Source: Allokutzneria sp. A3M-2-11 16
Lineage (GTDB): Bacteria; Actinomycetota; Actinomycetes; Mycobacteriales; Pseudonocardiaceae
Direction of reading: 5' to 3'
NCBI RefSeq assembly: GCF_024213555.1
Contig: NZ_JANAVO010000020.1
Span: forward strand, 1-64,000
Length of the DNA: 64,000 nt
The notes below the pieces were generated by a model, which did not search any database, was not told the origin of the DNA, and saw nothing but the letters and a program-made list of their open reading frames with translations. Positions 33,606-41,722 of the stretch are shown in pieces (position 1 is the stretch's first letter; each line of letters opens with the position of its first letter). The position numbers and the translations under genes are program-made.

Positions 33606-34166
33606 GTGTCCCCACCCGATCCCGCCCCGCTCGGCGAGCGGCTGCGCACCGCTCGCGCCACCGCCGGGCTGGGCGTGCGCGAGCTGGGCCGCCGGGTCGG
33701 CGTGAGCGGCAGCATGATCAGCCAGATCGAGAAGGGGATCAGCCGCCCGTCGATCAGCACCCTGTACGCGATCACCAACGAGCTCGGCGTGACGCTGGAC
33801 GGCCTGTTCACCCCCGCCACCCCGGCCGAGCCCGCCACCGTGCGGCGCGACGGCGAGCACGAGGTGCTGCCGCTGGGCGATGGCGTCACCTACACCCTCC
33901 TCGGCGGCGACAACGACCGCGCGCTCCGCTTCCTCCGGATCCGCTTCGAGGTGGGTGCGGAGTCGGGAGCCGAGGACAACCCCATGTGCCACGGCGGCAG
34001 CGAGTACGGCTACGTGCACGCCGGGCACCTCGGTGTCACCGTCGACGCCGAGACCTACGTGCTCGGGCCCGGGGACACGATCACGCTGGACCCCCAGCTC
34101 CCGCACCGCATCTTCAACGTCGGCGACACCCCGGCGGAGCTGTTCTGGGTGTTCGCGGGCCGCTGA
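33606..34166 (+). CDS. XRE-cupin transcriptional regulator
   Basis: A 186-residue regulator: an XRE helix-turn-helix (about 10-65: LRTARATAGLGVRELGRRVGVSGSMISQIEKGISRPS) followed by a C-terminal cupin barrel (about 105-185: HGGSEYGYVHAGHLGVTV... LDPQLPHRIFNVGDTPAE). Cupin regulators of this type often sense small amines or amino acids and control their catabolism. It lies 59 bases upstream of the hydantoinase gene and probably regulates the catabolic operon together with the IclR protein. GTG 33606 start. Confidence 0.85.
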   Translation: MSPPDPAPLGERLRTARATAGLGVRELGRRVGVSGSMISQIEKGISRPSISTLYAITNELGVTLDGLFTPATPAEPATVRRDGEHEVLPLGDGVTYTLLGGDNDRALRFLRIRFEVGAESGAEDNPMCHGGSEYGYVHAGHLGVTVDAETYVLGPGDTITLDPQLPHRIFNVGDTPAELFWVFAGR

Positions 34167-34225
34167 TTTCCCGATCCACGGGAATGGGATAGGCCGCGAT
34201 TCGGCGCGCTGTCTAGCTTCCCGCC

Positions 34226-35593
34226 ATGGGAACGACAGCCGACACCGTGATCGCCGGAGTGGTCCACACGGCGAAGGGTTCCTTCGAGCGCGGCGCGGTG
34301 TTCATCCGCGACGGCGTGATCACCGAAGTGCGCACCGGAGCCCTGTCCGACACCGGGAGCGCGCGCCTGATCGACGTCGGCGAGTCCTACGTGCTGCCCG
34401 GTGTCGTGGACGCCCACGTGCACTCCTACTCCCACGCCGGTGAGGGCCTGCGCGCGTCGACCTCGGCCGCGGCGGCGGGCGGCGTCACGACGATCGTGGA
34501 GATGCCGTTCGACGCCACCGGGCCGATCAACAACGTGGAGCGGTTGAAGGCGAAGCTGCACAAGGTCGCCGATGAGGCGGTGGTCGACGTCGCCCTGCTC
34601 GGCACCCTGGAGCCCGGTGGTGGCTGGCGCCGGGCGGAGGAGCTGGTCGGCGCGGGCGTCGTCGGCTTCAAGGTGTCGCTGTTCGACACCGACCCGATCC
34701 GGTTCCCGCGGATCACCGACGCCGAGCTGCTCGACGTCATGAAAGCCGTCGCCGACAACGGTTCCACCCTGTGCACCCACGCGGAGAACAACGAGATCAT
34801 CAAGGCGCTGCTCGCCGACGAGCGGCGGCGGACCTCGACCGATCCCCGGGTGCACGCGGCGACCCGCCCGCCGGTCTCGGAGACGCTGGGCGTGCTCACC
34901 GCGATGGAGATCGCCGCACACCAGGGCACCGCGTTGCACCTGTGCCACCTGTCGCTGGGCCGCTCGACGGAGCTGGTGTCGTGGTACCAGGGCCAGGGCG
35001 TGGACATCACCTTCGAGACCTGCCCGCACTACCTCCTGCTCACCGAGGAGGACATGGTCGCGGCCGGGGGCCGCCTCAAGATCAACCCGCCGCTGCGGGA
35101 AGCCACCAACCAGGAGGCGATGTGGCGGGCCGTGACCACCGGCCTGGCGACGGTGATCTCCTCCGACCACGCGCCGTGGCCCGCCGACCTCAAGGACCAC
35201 GAGCGCATCCTCGACAACCACTCCGGCGTTCCCGGCACGGAGACCATGGTGGCGACCACGCTCGGCGCCTGCCTGCGCCGCTACGGCGCGGGTCCGGAGC
35301 TGGCCAGGACCGTCGAAGCGCTCACCTCGGCCCCGGCCGACCGCTACGGCATCGGCCACCGCAAGGGCAAGCTCGCACCCGGCTACGACGCCGACGTCAC
35401 CGTGCTCACCCCGACCGAGGACTGGCGGATCGACGGCTCGGCGCTGCACTCGAACGCCGGGTGGAGCCCGTATAACGAACACCTTCCCGGAGCACGCGTC
35501 ACACTCACCGTCAGCCGCGGCGACGTCGTCTGGGACGCCGCGGCCGGTCTGACGGCCGCCCCGGGCCGTGGCAGGCAGGTGCTTCGGAGGTGA
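34226..35593 (+). CDS. Hydantoinase/allantoinase-type amidohydrolase
   Basis: A 455-residue cyclic-amidohydrolase barrel. Metal ligands of the dihydropyrimidinase/allantoinase group are visible: HVH in VVDAHVHSYSH, the carboxylated Lys in GFKVSLF, His in CTHAENN, His in HLCHLSLG, and Asp in SSDHAPW. The family opens hydantoin, dihydropyrimidine or allantoin rings. Beside a urocanase homologue and an N-carbamoyl-amidohydrolase, the best guess is hydantoin-5-propionate to N-carbamoyl-glutamate, but allantoin cannot be excluded from this gene alone. It overlaps the IclR gene by GTGA. Confidence 0.85.
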   Translation: MGTTADTVIAGVVHTAKGSFERGAVFIRDGVITEVRTGALSDTGSARLIDVGESYVLPGVVDAHVHSYSHAGEGLRASTSAAAAGGVTTIVEMPFDATGPINNVERLKAKLHKVADEAVVDVALLGTLEPGGGWRRAEELVGAGVVGFKVSLFDTDPIRFPRITDAELLDVMKAVADNGSTLCTHAENNEIIKALLADERRRTSTDPRVHAATRPPVSETLGVLTAMEIAAHQGTALHLCHLSLGRSTELVSWYQGQGVDITFETCPHYLLLTEEDMVAAGGRLKINPPLREATNQEAMWRAVTTGLATVISSDHAPWPADLKDHERILDNHSGVPGTETMVATTLGACLRRYGAGPELARTVEALTSAPADRYGIGHRKGKLAPGYDADVTVLTPTEDWRIDGSALHSNAGWSPYNEHLPGARVTLTVSRGDVVWDAAAGLTAAPGRGRQVLRR

Positions 35594-36369
35594 ACCTGAC
35601 CTTGGTGCGCAAAGCGTCAACGGAACTGTCCTCATTGGAACGCGGGCTGCAGATCCTCGCGTTCGTCCAGGACCACGGCCAGGTCGACACGGCGGAGATC
35701 ATCGCGGGCCTGGACATCCCGTCCTCGTCCGCCTACCGGTACGTGCGGTTGCTGCGCAACGCCGGTTTCCTCGCCGAGGTCGACGGCAAGCTGATGCCGA
35801 GCGAGCGGCTCGCCGACTCCTCGGAGCACCGCTCCGAGCACCTGATCGACACCGCCCGCCCGCTGCTGACCATGCTGCGCCGCCGCTCCGGTCTGAACGT
35901 GGCGCTCACAGTCCGCGTGCACACCGCCGCCCTGTGCCTGGACACGCGCCGCACCGGCACCGGGAGCGTGGCGTTCCGCCCCGGCGAGATCTTGATGCTG
36001 CACGCGGGGGCCAGCGCGACGCCGTTGCTCGCGGCCGCCCCGCAGGTGGTCCAGCAGCAGGTGTTGCGCGGCAAGCTCCAGCGGTTCACCGCGGCCACAC
36101 CGGACGCCGCGGCGCTGCGCGTCGAACTGGCCGCAGCCACCGAGCGCGGCTACCACGTATCGCGCGGCTGGCTCACGCCTGGCATGACCGCGGTCGGGAT
36201 GGCGGTGGTCGTGGCCGGGTCGTGCATGTGCGCGTTGTCGCTGATCGGCCGGGACGGCGAGCTGACCGATGTGTCCGACGCCGTGGCCCTGCTGCGCGAA
36301 GCAGTCGACGAACTCAGCAAGAGCCTGCCGCAGTGGAGCTCCCCCGACGACGAAGGGCAGTACCGATGA
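35590..36369 (+). CDS. IclR family transcriptional regulator
   Basis: A 259-residue regulator with an N-terminal winged helix (SLERGLQILAFVQDHGQVDTAEIIAGLDIPSSSAYRYVRLL) and a C-terminal IclR effector domain (GAF-like, about 85-245). It is translated from GTG 35590, overlapping the hydantoinase, and its stop overlaps the hydratase start (ATGA). It is therefore inside the operon and a probable sensor of the degraded compound. Confidence 0.88.
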   Translation: MNLTLVRKASTELSSLERGLQILAFVQDHGQVDTAEIIAGLDIPSSSAYRYVRLLRNAGFLAEVDGKLMPSERLADSSEHRSEHLIDTARPLLTMLRRRSGLNVALTVRVHTAALCLDTRRTGTGSVAFRPGEILMLHAGASATPLLAAAPQVVQQQVLRGKLQRFTAATPDAAALRVELAAATERGYHVSRGWLTPGMTAVGMAVVVAGSCMCALSLIGRDGELTDVSDAVALLREAVDELSKSLPQWSSPDDEGQYR

Positions 36370-38039
36370 TCGCCGCCGCGCGTGGGACCACGCTGCGCTG
36401 CCGTTCCTGGCGGGCCGAGGCGTTGCTGCGCATGTTGGAGAACGTGCTGGAGGTCGGCGAGCGTCCTGACGACCTCGTTGTCTATGCGGCGCAAGGCAAA
36501 GCGGCCCGTGATTGGCCCGCCTACCACGCGATCGTGCACGCGCTGACCGAGCTGGACGAGGACCAGACGCTCGTGTTGCAGTCCGGTCGCCCGGTCGGCG
36601 TGCTGCGGACCCATGTGGCCGCGCCGATGGTGGTCTCGGCGGTCAACAACACCGTGGGCAACTGGGCGACCGAAGAGGTGTACTACCGCCGGGTCGAGGC
36701 GGGGCAGACGATCTGGGGTGGCCTGACCGCGGCGGCGTGGCAGTACATCGGGCGCCAGGGCGTGCTCGGCGGGACCTACGAACTGCTGCGGGCGGTGATG
36801 CGCCGGCACTTCGCCGATCGTCCGCCGAACTGGATGCTGACCGCGGGCATGGGCGGGATGGGCTCGGCGCAGCCGATCAGCGCGCGGATGCTGGGCTTGA
36901 GCTCGCTGGTCGTCGAGATCGACCCGACGAAGATCGAGAAGCTGCGCGCCGCGGGCGGGCTGGACCACGTCACCGACGACCTGGACACGGCGCTTTCCCT
37001 TGTCAGTCACCAAGCCCCGGTCGCGGTGGGCCTGCTCGGGAACGCGGCGACGGTGTTCGCGGAGATCGCCGCGCGCGGTGACGTGCTGCCCGACATCGTG
37101 ACGGACCAGACCGCCGCGCACGATGCCCGGCACGGCTACGCCCCCGAGGGGCTCGACGTGCGGGAATGGCAGGCTGCGCGCGAAGCCGATCCGCAGGACG
37201 TCGAACGGCGCGCGAAGCTCGGCATGGCCAAGCAGGCGTTGGCGATGCTCGACCTGGCTTCTCGTGGCGCGGTCGTCTTCGAGAACGGGAACAACCTGCG
37301 CGTGCAGGCCGCTTCGGTGCTGGATTCCGTTCAGGCGGAACAAGTTCTGGCCATTCCCGGGTTCATGGAGGGCTACTTGCGGCCGTTGTTCTGCCATGGG
37401 ATCGGGCCGTTCCGCTGGGTGGCGCTGTCCGGGGACGAGACCGATCTGTCCATAGTGGACGAACTCGCCGCCGGGATGTTCCCGAGTCGCCCCGAGGTGG
37501 CCGAGTGGATCGCACTGGCCCGGGAACACGTTCCGCCGCAAGGACTTCCAGCTCGGTCGTGCTGGCTGGGCTACGGCGAGCGCTCCCAGCTCGCGGTCGC
37601 GGTCAACGACGCGGTGCGCTCCGGACGGATCAGCGCGCCGGTGCTCTTCAGCCGCGATCACCTGGACTCGGCGGGGATGACGCACCCGCGGATCGGCACC
37701 GAGGGCATGCGGGACGGCTCGGACGGCGTGACCGACTGGCCGCTGCTGGACGCGATGCTGCTCGCCACCGGTGGCGCCGATCTGGTCGCCGTGCACTCCG
37801 GAGGCGCCGGGTACGCGGGCTGGATGCAGTCGGCCGGGGTGTCGGTGGTGGCCGACGGCAGCATCGGCGCCGCTTCCCGGCTGCGGCTCGCGCTCGACCT
37901 GGACTCGGGTCTTGGCGTGCTGCGCCACGCCACCGCCGGTTACCCGGAGGCCGAGGAGGCGATCGCGAACTCGGCCGCCGCCGACACCGGCGCCGCGCCG
38001 CTGCGATGGATCGACATCAAGCAGGAGGAGAACCAGTGA
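36366..38039 (+). CDS. hutU: Urocanate hydratase family protein (HutU-like)
   Basis: A 557-residue NAD-dependent hydratase of normal urocanase length. The family signature appears as QGLPARSCWLGYG around the active-site Cys (usual form PARICW, here Ile to Ser). The NAD loop reads TAGMGGMGSAQP (usual GGMGGAQP), and WQYIGRQGVLGGTYE replaces WIYIGTQGILQGTYE. These changes mark a divergent branch. No hutI or hutG is present; the neighbours are a hydantoinase, DUF917 protein and N-carbamoylase, so a modified urocanate such as thiourocanate is a plausible substrate (inferred). ATGA overlap upstream, GTGA downstream. Confidence 0.88.
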   Translation: MIAAARGTTLRCRSWRAEALLRMLENVLEVGERPDDLVVYAAQGKAARDWPAYHAIVHALTELDEDQTLVLQSGRPVGVLRTHVAAPMVVSAVNNTVGNWATEEVYYRRVEAGQTIWGGLTAAAWQYIGRQGVLGGTYELLRAVMRRHFADRPPNWMLTAGMGGMGSAQPISARMLGLSSLVVEIDPTKIEKLRAAGGLDHVTDDLDTALSLVSHQAPVAVGLLGNAATVFAEIAARGDVLPDIVTDQTAAHDARHGYAPEGLDVREWQAAREADPQDVERRAKLGMAKQALAMLDLASRGAVVFENGNNLRVQAASVLDSVQAEQVLAIPGFMEGYLRPLFCHGIGPFRWVALSGDETDLSIVDELAAGMFPSRPEVAEWIALAREHVPPQGLPARSCWLGYGERSQLAVAVNDAVRSGRISAPVLFSRDHLDSAGMTHPRIGTEGMRDGSDGVTDWPLLDAMLLATGGADLVAVHSGGAGYAGWMQSAGVSVVADGSIGAASRLRLALDLDSGLGVLRHATAGYPEAEEAIANSAAADTGAAPLRWIDIKQEENQ

Positions 38040-39109
38040 TGCGGGTACTGACCAGTGACGACGCCCGCCACGGCGTGCTCGGCGGAGGCGTTTTCGCCTG
38101 TGGCGGCGGGGGTTGGCGGCACCACGGCGAGCTGATGGGCGGGCTGGCCACCTCGATCGGCAGCCCCGTTCTGTCCACTGTGGACGAGCTACCGGCGGAC
38201 TCGTGGGTGGCGACCGTGACCGCGATCGGCGCGCCCGCCGCGAAGAACTGGGAGATCAAGCCGGTCGACTACGTGCACGCGTTGCAGCGGTTGATGGAGG
38301 TGTGCGAGCACCCGATCAGCGCGGTGATGACCGCGCAGAACGGTTACTCCACAACGCACAACGGCTGGATCCAGTCCGCGGTCCTCGGCGTGAAGGTGCT
38401 CGACGCGGCGGGCGACGTGCGCGCGCACCCCACCGGCAAGCTCGGCTCGATGGGGCTGACCACGCGGCCGGGCTATGTGTCCACACAGGTCGTTTCCGGC
38501 GGAAACCGGGAACTGCACGGGCATTTCGTGTCGGTCAACCAGGGCAGCGTGGAGACCTGTGACGACGTGTTGCGCGATATTTCCGTGCGCACAGGCGGTT
38601 TCATCGCCTCGGCGCGCAATCCCGTCGAGCTGTCCTGGGTGAAGCAGCACGCGGCGCTCGGCTCGATCTCCCTCGCGCTCGAACTCGGCGCGGCGATGGA
38701 GGCGGCGGGCGGGCGCGGAGACGCCGTCGTGGACGTGGTGTGCTCGACGATCAACGGCAAGGTGCTCGCGCGGGGCCCGCTCGGCAACGAGGTGGAGCTG
38801 GTCACCCGCGGGGGTTGGGACCACGGCACGTTCCGCATCGGGGACTGCACGGTGCCGTACCTCAACGAGTACATGGCGGTCGACCGCGACGGCGAGCGCG
38901 TGGCGACCTACCCGGACACGATCGCGATCCTGCGCGCGGAGGACGGTTTCCCGCTCGCGGTTTCCGAGGCGCACGAGGGCATGGAGGTCGTGCTCATCGT
39001 CGCGGACTCGCGCAGTCTTCCGCTGTCCACGTCGGCGATCGACCCGGTTGCGGTCGGCGAGTGCGAGCAGATCATGGGCATCCCGTTCCTGGAGTACCTG
39101 CCGTCATGA
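38036..39109 (+). CDS. DUF917 family protein
   Basis: A 357-residue soluble protein of the DUF917 family (LGGGVFACGGGGWRHHGELM glycine-rich start; QNGYSTTHNGW; PDTIAILRAEDGFPLAVSEAHEGMEV). The family is often encoded with hydantoinases and has no established general reaction that I can state with certainty. In this operon it would fill the step between the hydratase product and the hydantoin, for example desulfuration of a thiohydantoin (inferred). GTG 38036 is preferred because AGGAGG (38023-38028) is 7 bases upstream; ATG 38039 is possible. Confidence 0.82.
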   Translation: MMRVLTSDDARHGVLGGGVFACGGGGWRHHGELMGGLATSIGSPVLSTVDELPADSWVATVTAIGAPAAKNWEIKPVDYVHALQRLMEVCEHPISAVMTAQNGYSTTHNGWIQSAVLGVKVLDAAGDVRAHPTGKLGSMGLTTRPGYVSTQVVSGGNRELHGHFVSVNQGSVETCDDVLRDISVRTGGFIASARNPVELSWVKQHAALGSISLALELGAAMEAAGGRGDAVVDVVCSTINGKVLARGPLGNEVELVTRGGWDHGTFRIGDCTVPYLNEYMAVDRDGERVATYPDTIAILRAEDGFPLAVSEAHEGMEVVLIVADSRSLPLSTSAIDPVAVGECEQIMGIPFLEYLPS

Positions 39110-40374
39110 CGGACCTGGACCTGTTGGCGCCCAACACAGAACGGCTCTCTGCCCGGATCGCGGAGCTGGCCGGGTTCCACGACTCCACGTTCCCCGGGTG
39201 GAGCCGGGAGGTGTTCTCCGAGCCCTACCGCGCGTCGCGGCAGTGGGTGCGCGAGCAGATGGCCGACGCCGGGCTGGACGTCGTGATCGACGCGGCGGGC
39301 AACATCGTCGGCAGGCTGCCCGGTCGCCGCGGCGGAGGTCCCGCACTGGTCACCGGCTCGCACACCGACACCGTCCGCCAAGGCGGGCGTTTCGACGGCA
39401 TCGTCGGCGTGATGGCCGGGATTGAGGTGGCGCGGCGGTTGCGCGAGACCGGCGTCCAGCTGGAGCACGACCTCGTGGTGGTGGACTTCCTCGGCGAGGA
39501 GGCCAACGACTTCGGCATCTCCTGCATGGGTTCCCGCGCGATCGCCGGAGTGCTGCGGCCGGACCACCTCGACCGGACCGACGGCACCGGGCTGCGGCTC
39601 GGCGACGCGCTGGCCGGATTCGGGCTCGACCCGGACGCGGCGTTGCGCCAGGGCTGGAAATCCGGGGACGTGCACGCCTACGTCGAACTGCACGTGGAAC
39701 AGGGACCGTTGCTGGAGCAGAGCGGGACCGCGATCGGTGTGGTGACCGCGATCGCCGGGATCGACCGGCTGCTCGTGCACTTCGCCGGGCTCGCGGGGCA
39801 CGCGGGCACGACCCCGATGGCGGACCGGCGCGACGCGCTCGTGTCGGCCGCGGCGGCGGTGCTCACCGTGGAGCGGGTCGGCTGCGGCGCGCCGGTGCAC
39901 GGGGTCGCCACCTCCGGGCACATCGAGTCCTCCCCCGGCTCCATGGGCGTGATCACCGACGAAGCCCGGCTGTGGGCGGAGATCCGCAGCGTGGACCGGA
40001 CGTGGCTGCACGGGGCGCGCAAGCAGATCGTCGACGAGATCACCGCCGAGACCCGCGCCCGCGGCGTGGACATCGACGTGGACTGGCTCACCGACCAGGA
40101 CCCCGTGCCCACGTCCGGGCTGGTGCAGGACGTGATCGCGCAGGCCGCCGATCACCTCGGCGACTCCTGGAAGGCGGTGCCGTCCGGGGCCGGGCACGAC
40201 GCCGCCCACCTCTCCCGGCTCGGACCGATGGGCATGATCTTCGTGCCGTCCGTCGGCGGGCGCAGCCACTGCCCGGAGGAGCTGACCGCGGCCGAGGACA
40301 TCGCCCGCGGCGCGCACGTCCTGGCCAGCACCCTGATCACCCTTGACCGGCGCGAAGAAGTGCGCCACGCGTAG
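39106..40374 (+). CDS. M20 N-carbamoyl-L-amino-acid/allantoate amidohydrolase
   Basis: A 422-residue Zn-dependent hydrolase of the M20 amidase group. Metal ligands are visible in TGSHTDTVRQGGRFDG (His and the bridging Asp), FLGEEANDFG (Glu pair), ELHVEQGPLLE (His) and the late GRSHCPEE (His). The dimer loop domain lies at about 215-325 (AGLAGHAGTTPMADRRD). The group cleaves N-carbamoyl-amino acids, ureidoglycine or allantoate. With the upstream hydantoinase, conversion of N-carbamoyl-glutamate to glutamate, CO2 and ammonia is the natural fit. ATGA overlap with DUF917. Confidence 0.9.
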   Translation: MTDLDLLAPNTERLSARIAELAGFHDSTFPGWSREVFSEPYRASRQWVREQMADAGLDVVIDAAGNIVGRLPGRRGGGPALVTGSHTDTVRQGGRFDGIVGVMAGIEVARRLRETGVQLEHDLVVVDFLGEEANDFGISCMGSRAIAGVLRPDHLDRTDGTGLRLGDALAGFGLDPDAALRQGWKSGDVHAYVELHVEQGPLLEQSGTAIGVVTAIAGIDRLLVHFAGLAGHAGTTPMADRRDALVSAAAAVLTVERVGCGAPVHGVATSGHIESSPGSMGVITDEARLWAEIRSVDRTWLHGARKQIVDEITAETRARGVDIDVDWLTDQDPVPTSGLVQDVIAQAADHLGDSWKAVPSGAGHDAAHLSRLGPMGMIFVPSVGGRSHCPEELTAAEDIARGAHVLASTLITLDRREEVRHA

Positions 40375-40390
40375 AGGCGGAGGGCCGACC

Positions 40391-41722
40391 TTGACTGCCA
40401 GTCCGTTACAAACCCCTGAGCAGGCCACAGTGGCGCGGCGCGCGGTCGTCGCCGCCTCGGTGGGCAACGCGTTGGAGTGGTACGACTTCTCCGTCTACGC
40501 GTTCTTCGCGGGCTACGTCGCCCGGGACTTCTTCACCGGCGGCGACGCGACCACCGCGCTGATCAACACCTTCATCGTCTTCGGCGTCGGGTTCGTGGCC
40601 CGGCCGCTGGGCGCGGTGGTGATCGGGATCTACGGCGATCGCAAGGGGCGCAAGGCCGCCCTGATGCTGTCCATCGCCACGATGGGCCTCGGCACCATCG
40701 TGCTCGCCGCCACCCCGCCCGCCGCGGTGATCGGAATCGGCGCGCCGATCCTGCTGCTGATCGGGCGGCTGCTGCAAGGCTTCTCCGCGGGCGGGGAGAT
40801 CGGCGGGGCCGCCGCGTTCCTCGTCGAACACGCTCCCCCGGGGCGGCGCGGCCGGTATGCCGCGTGGCTCCAGGCCTCGATGGGGATCTCGAACCTGATC
40901 TCCGCGATCGTCGGGGTCACCATCACCACCTGGCTGCCCGACTCCGCCGTGCAGGACTGGGCCTGGCGCATCCCGTTCATCGTCGGCCTGCTGATCATCC
41001 CGGTCGGCGTCTACATCCGGCGCAGCCTGCCGGAGACCGAGGTGTTCGAACGGAACCGGACCGAACAGGAGGGTGGACCCAGCCCGCTCAAGCGACTGCT
41101 CACCGAGTACCCGAAGCAGCTGCTGACCGGGTTCCTGTTCTCCGTGCTGTGGACCGTCTGCGTCTACGCGTTCGTCATCTACCTGCCGACCTACTACCGC
41201 GATCCGGCCGCCGGGTTGGGCTTCACCTCGCAGCAGTCGTTCCTCGCTTCGCTGGTCGGCAACGTCGTCCTGGTGATCGGCTGCATCGTCGCCGGGCGGT
41301 CCGCCGACCGGTACGGAGCGCGACGGGTACTCACCTTGGGTGCGAGCGGGCTGCTCGTGATTCCGTTGCTGTGCCTGCTTTTGTTGCACGCGGCGCCGAG
41401 CGTTCCGGTGCTGCTGGTGGTGCATTCTGTGCTGTGCGCGAACGTCGCGGCCTTCGTCGGCGTCGCTCCGTCCACGATGCCCCGCGTCTTCCCCGCCGCG
41501 GTGCGCACGACCGGGCTCGCGCTGAGCTACAACGTCGCCGCGATCTTCTTCGCCGGGTTCACCCCGGCACTGCTGACGTGGGCCACCGCGCGGTTCACCG
41601 TGTACGCGCCCGCGCTCTGGGTGACGCTCGGCGTCGTCGCCTGCCTGGTCTCACTTCCCGCGCTGTTCCGGCACATCGCTGCCGTTGACGCTGCCGAAAC
41701 GGCGGAGGCATCCCATGCGTAA
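40391..41722 (+). CDS. MFS transporter, metabolite:H+ symporter (MHS) type
   Basis: A 443-residue 12-TM permease. The start GNALEWYDFSVYAFFAGYVA and the loop GIYGDRKGRKAAL are hallmarks of the MHS subfamily (ProP, citrate and shikimate carriers), which import organic acids or betaines with protons. In this operon it probably imports the substrate or the product of the secreted lyase. TTG 40391 (MTASPLQTPEQ) follows GGCGGAGGG. Its stop overlaps the lyase start by 8 bases. Confidence 0.9.
   Translation: MTASPLQTPEQATVARRAVVAASVGNALEWYDFSVYAFFAGYVARDFFTGGDATTALINTFIVFGVGFVARPLGAVVIGIYGDRKGRKAALMLSIATMGLGTIVLAATPPAAVIGIGAPILLLIGRLLQGFSAGGEIGGAAAFLVEHAPPGRRGRYAAWLQASMGISNLISAIVGVTITTWLPDSAVQDWAWRIPFIVGLLIIPVGVYIRRSLPETEVFERNRTEQEGGPSPLKRLLTEYPKQLLTGFLFSVLWTVCVYAFVIYLPTYYRDPAAGLGFTSQQSFLASLVGNVVLVIGCIVAGRSADRYGARRVLTLGASGLLVIPLLCLLLLHAAPSVPVLLVVHSVLCANVAAFVGVAPSTMPRVFPAAVRTTGLALSYNVAAIFFAGFTPALLTWATARFTVYAPALWVTLGVVACLVSLPALFRHIAAVDAAETAEASHA

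Noticed and set aside
34055-35635. 526-residue minus-strand frame over the amidohydrolase
   Set aside because: Shadow of a gene with clear metal-binding motifs on the plus strand.
34226-40374. Simple allantoin degradation cluster
   Set aside because: The hydantoinase and M20 enzyme alone would fit allantoinase and allantoate amidohydrolase, but the co-translated urocanase and HAL-like genes do not belong to purine catabolism.
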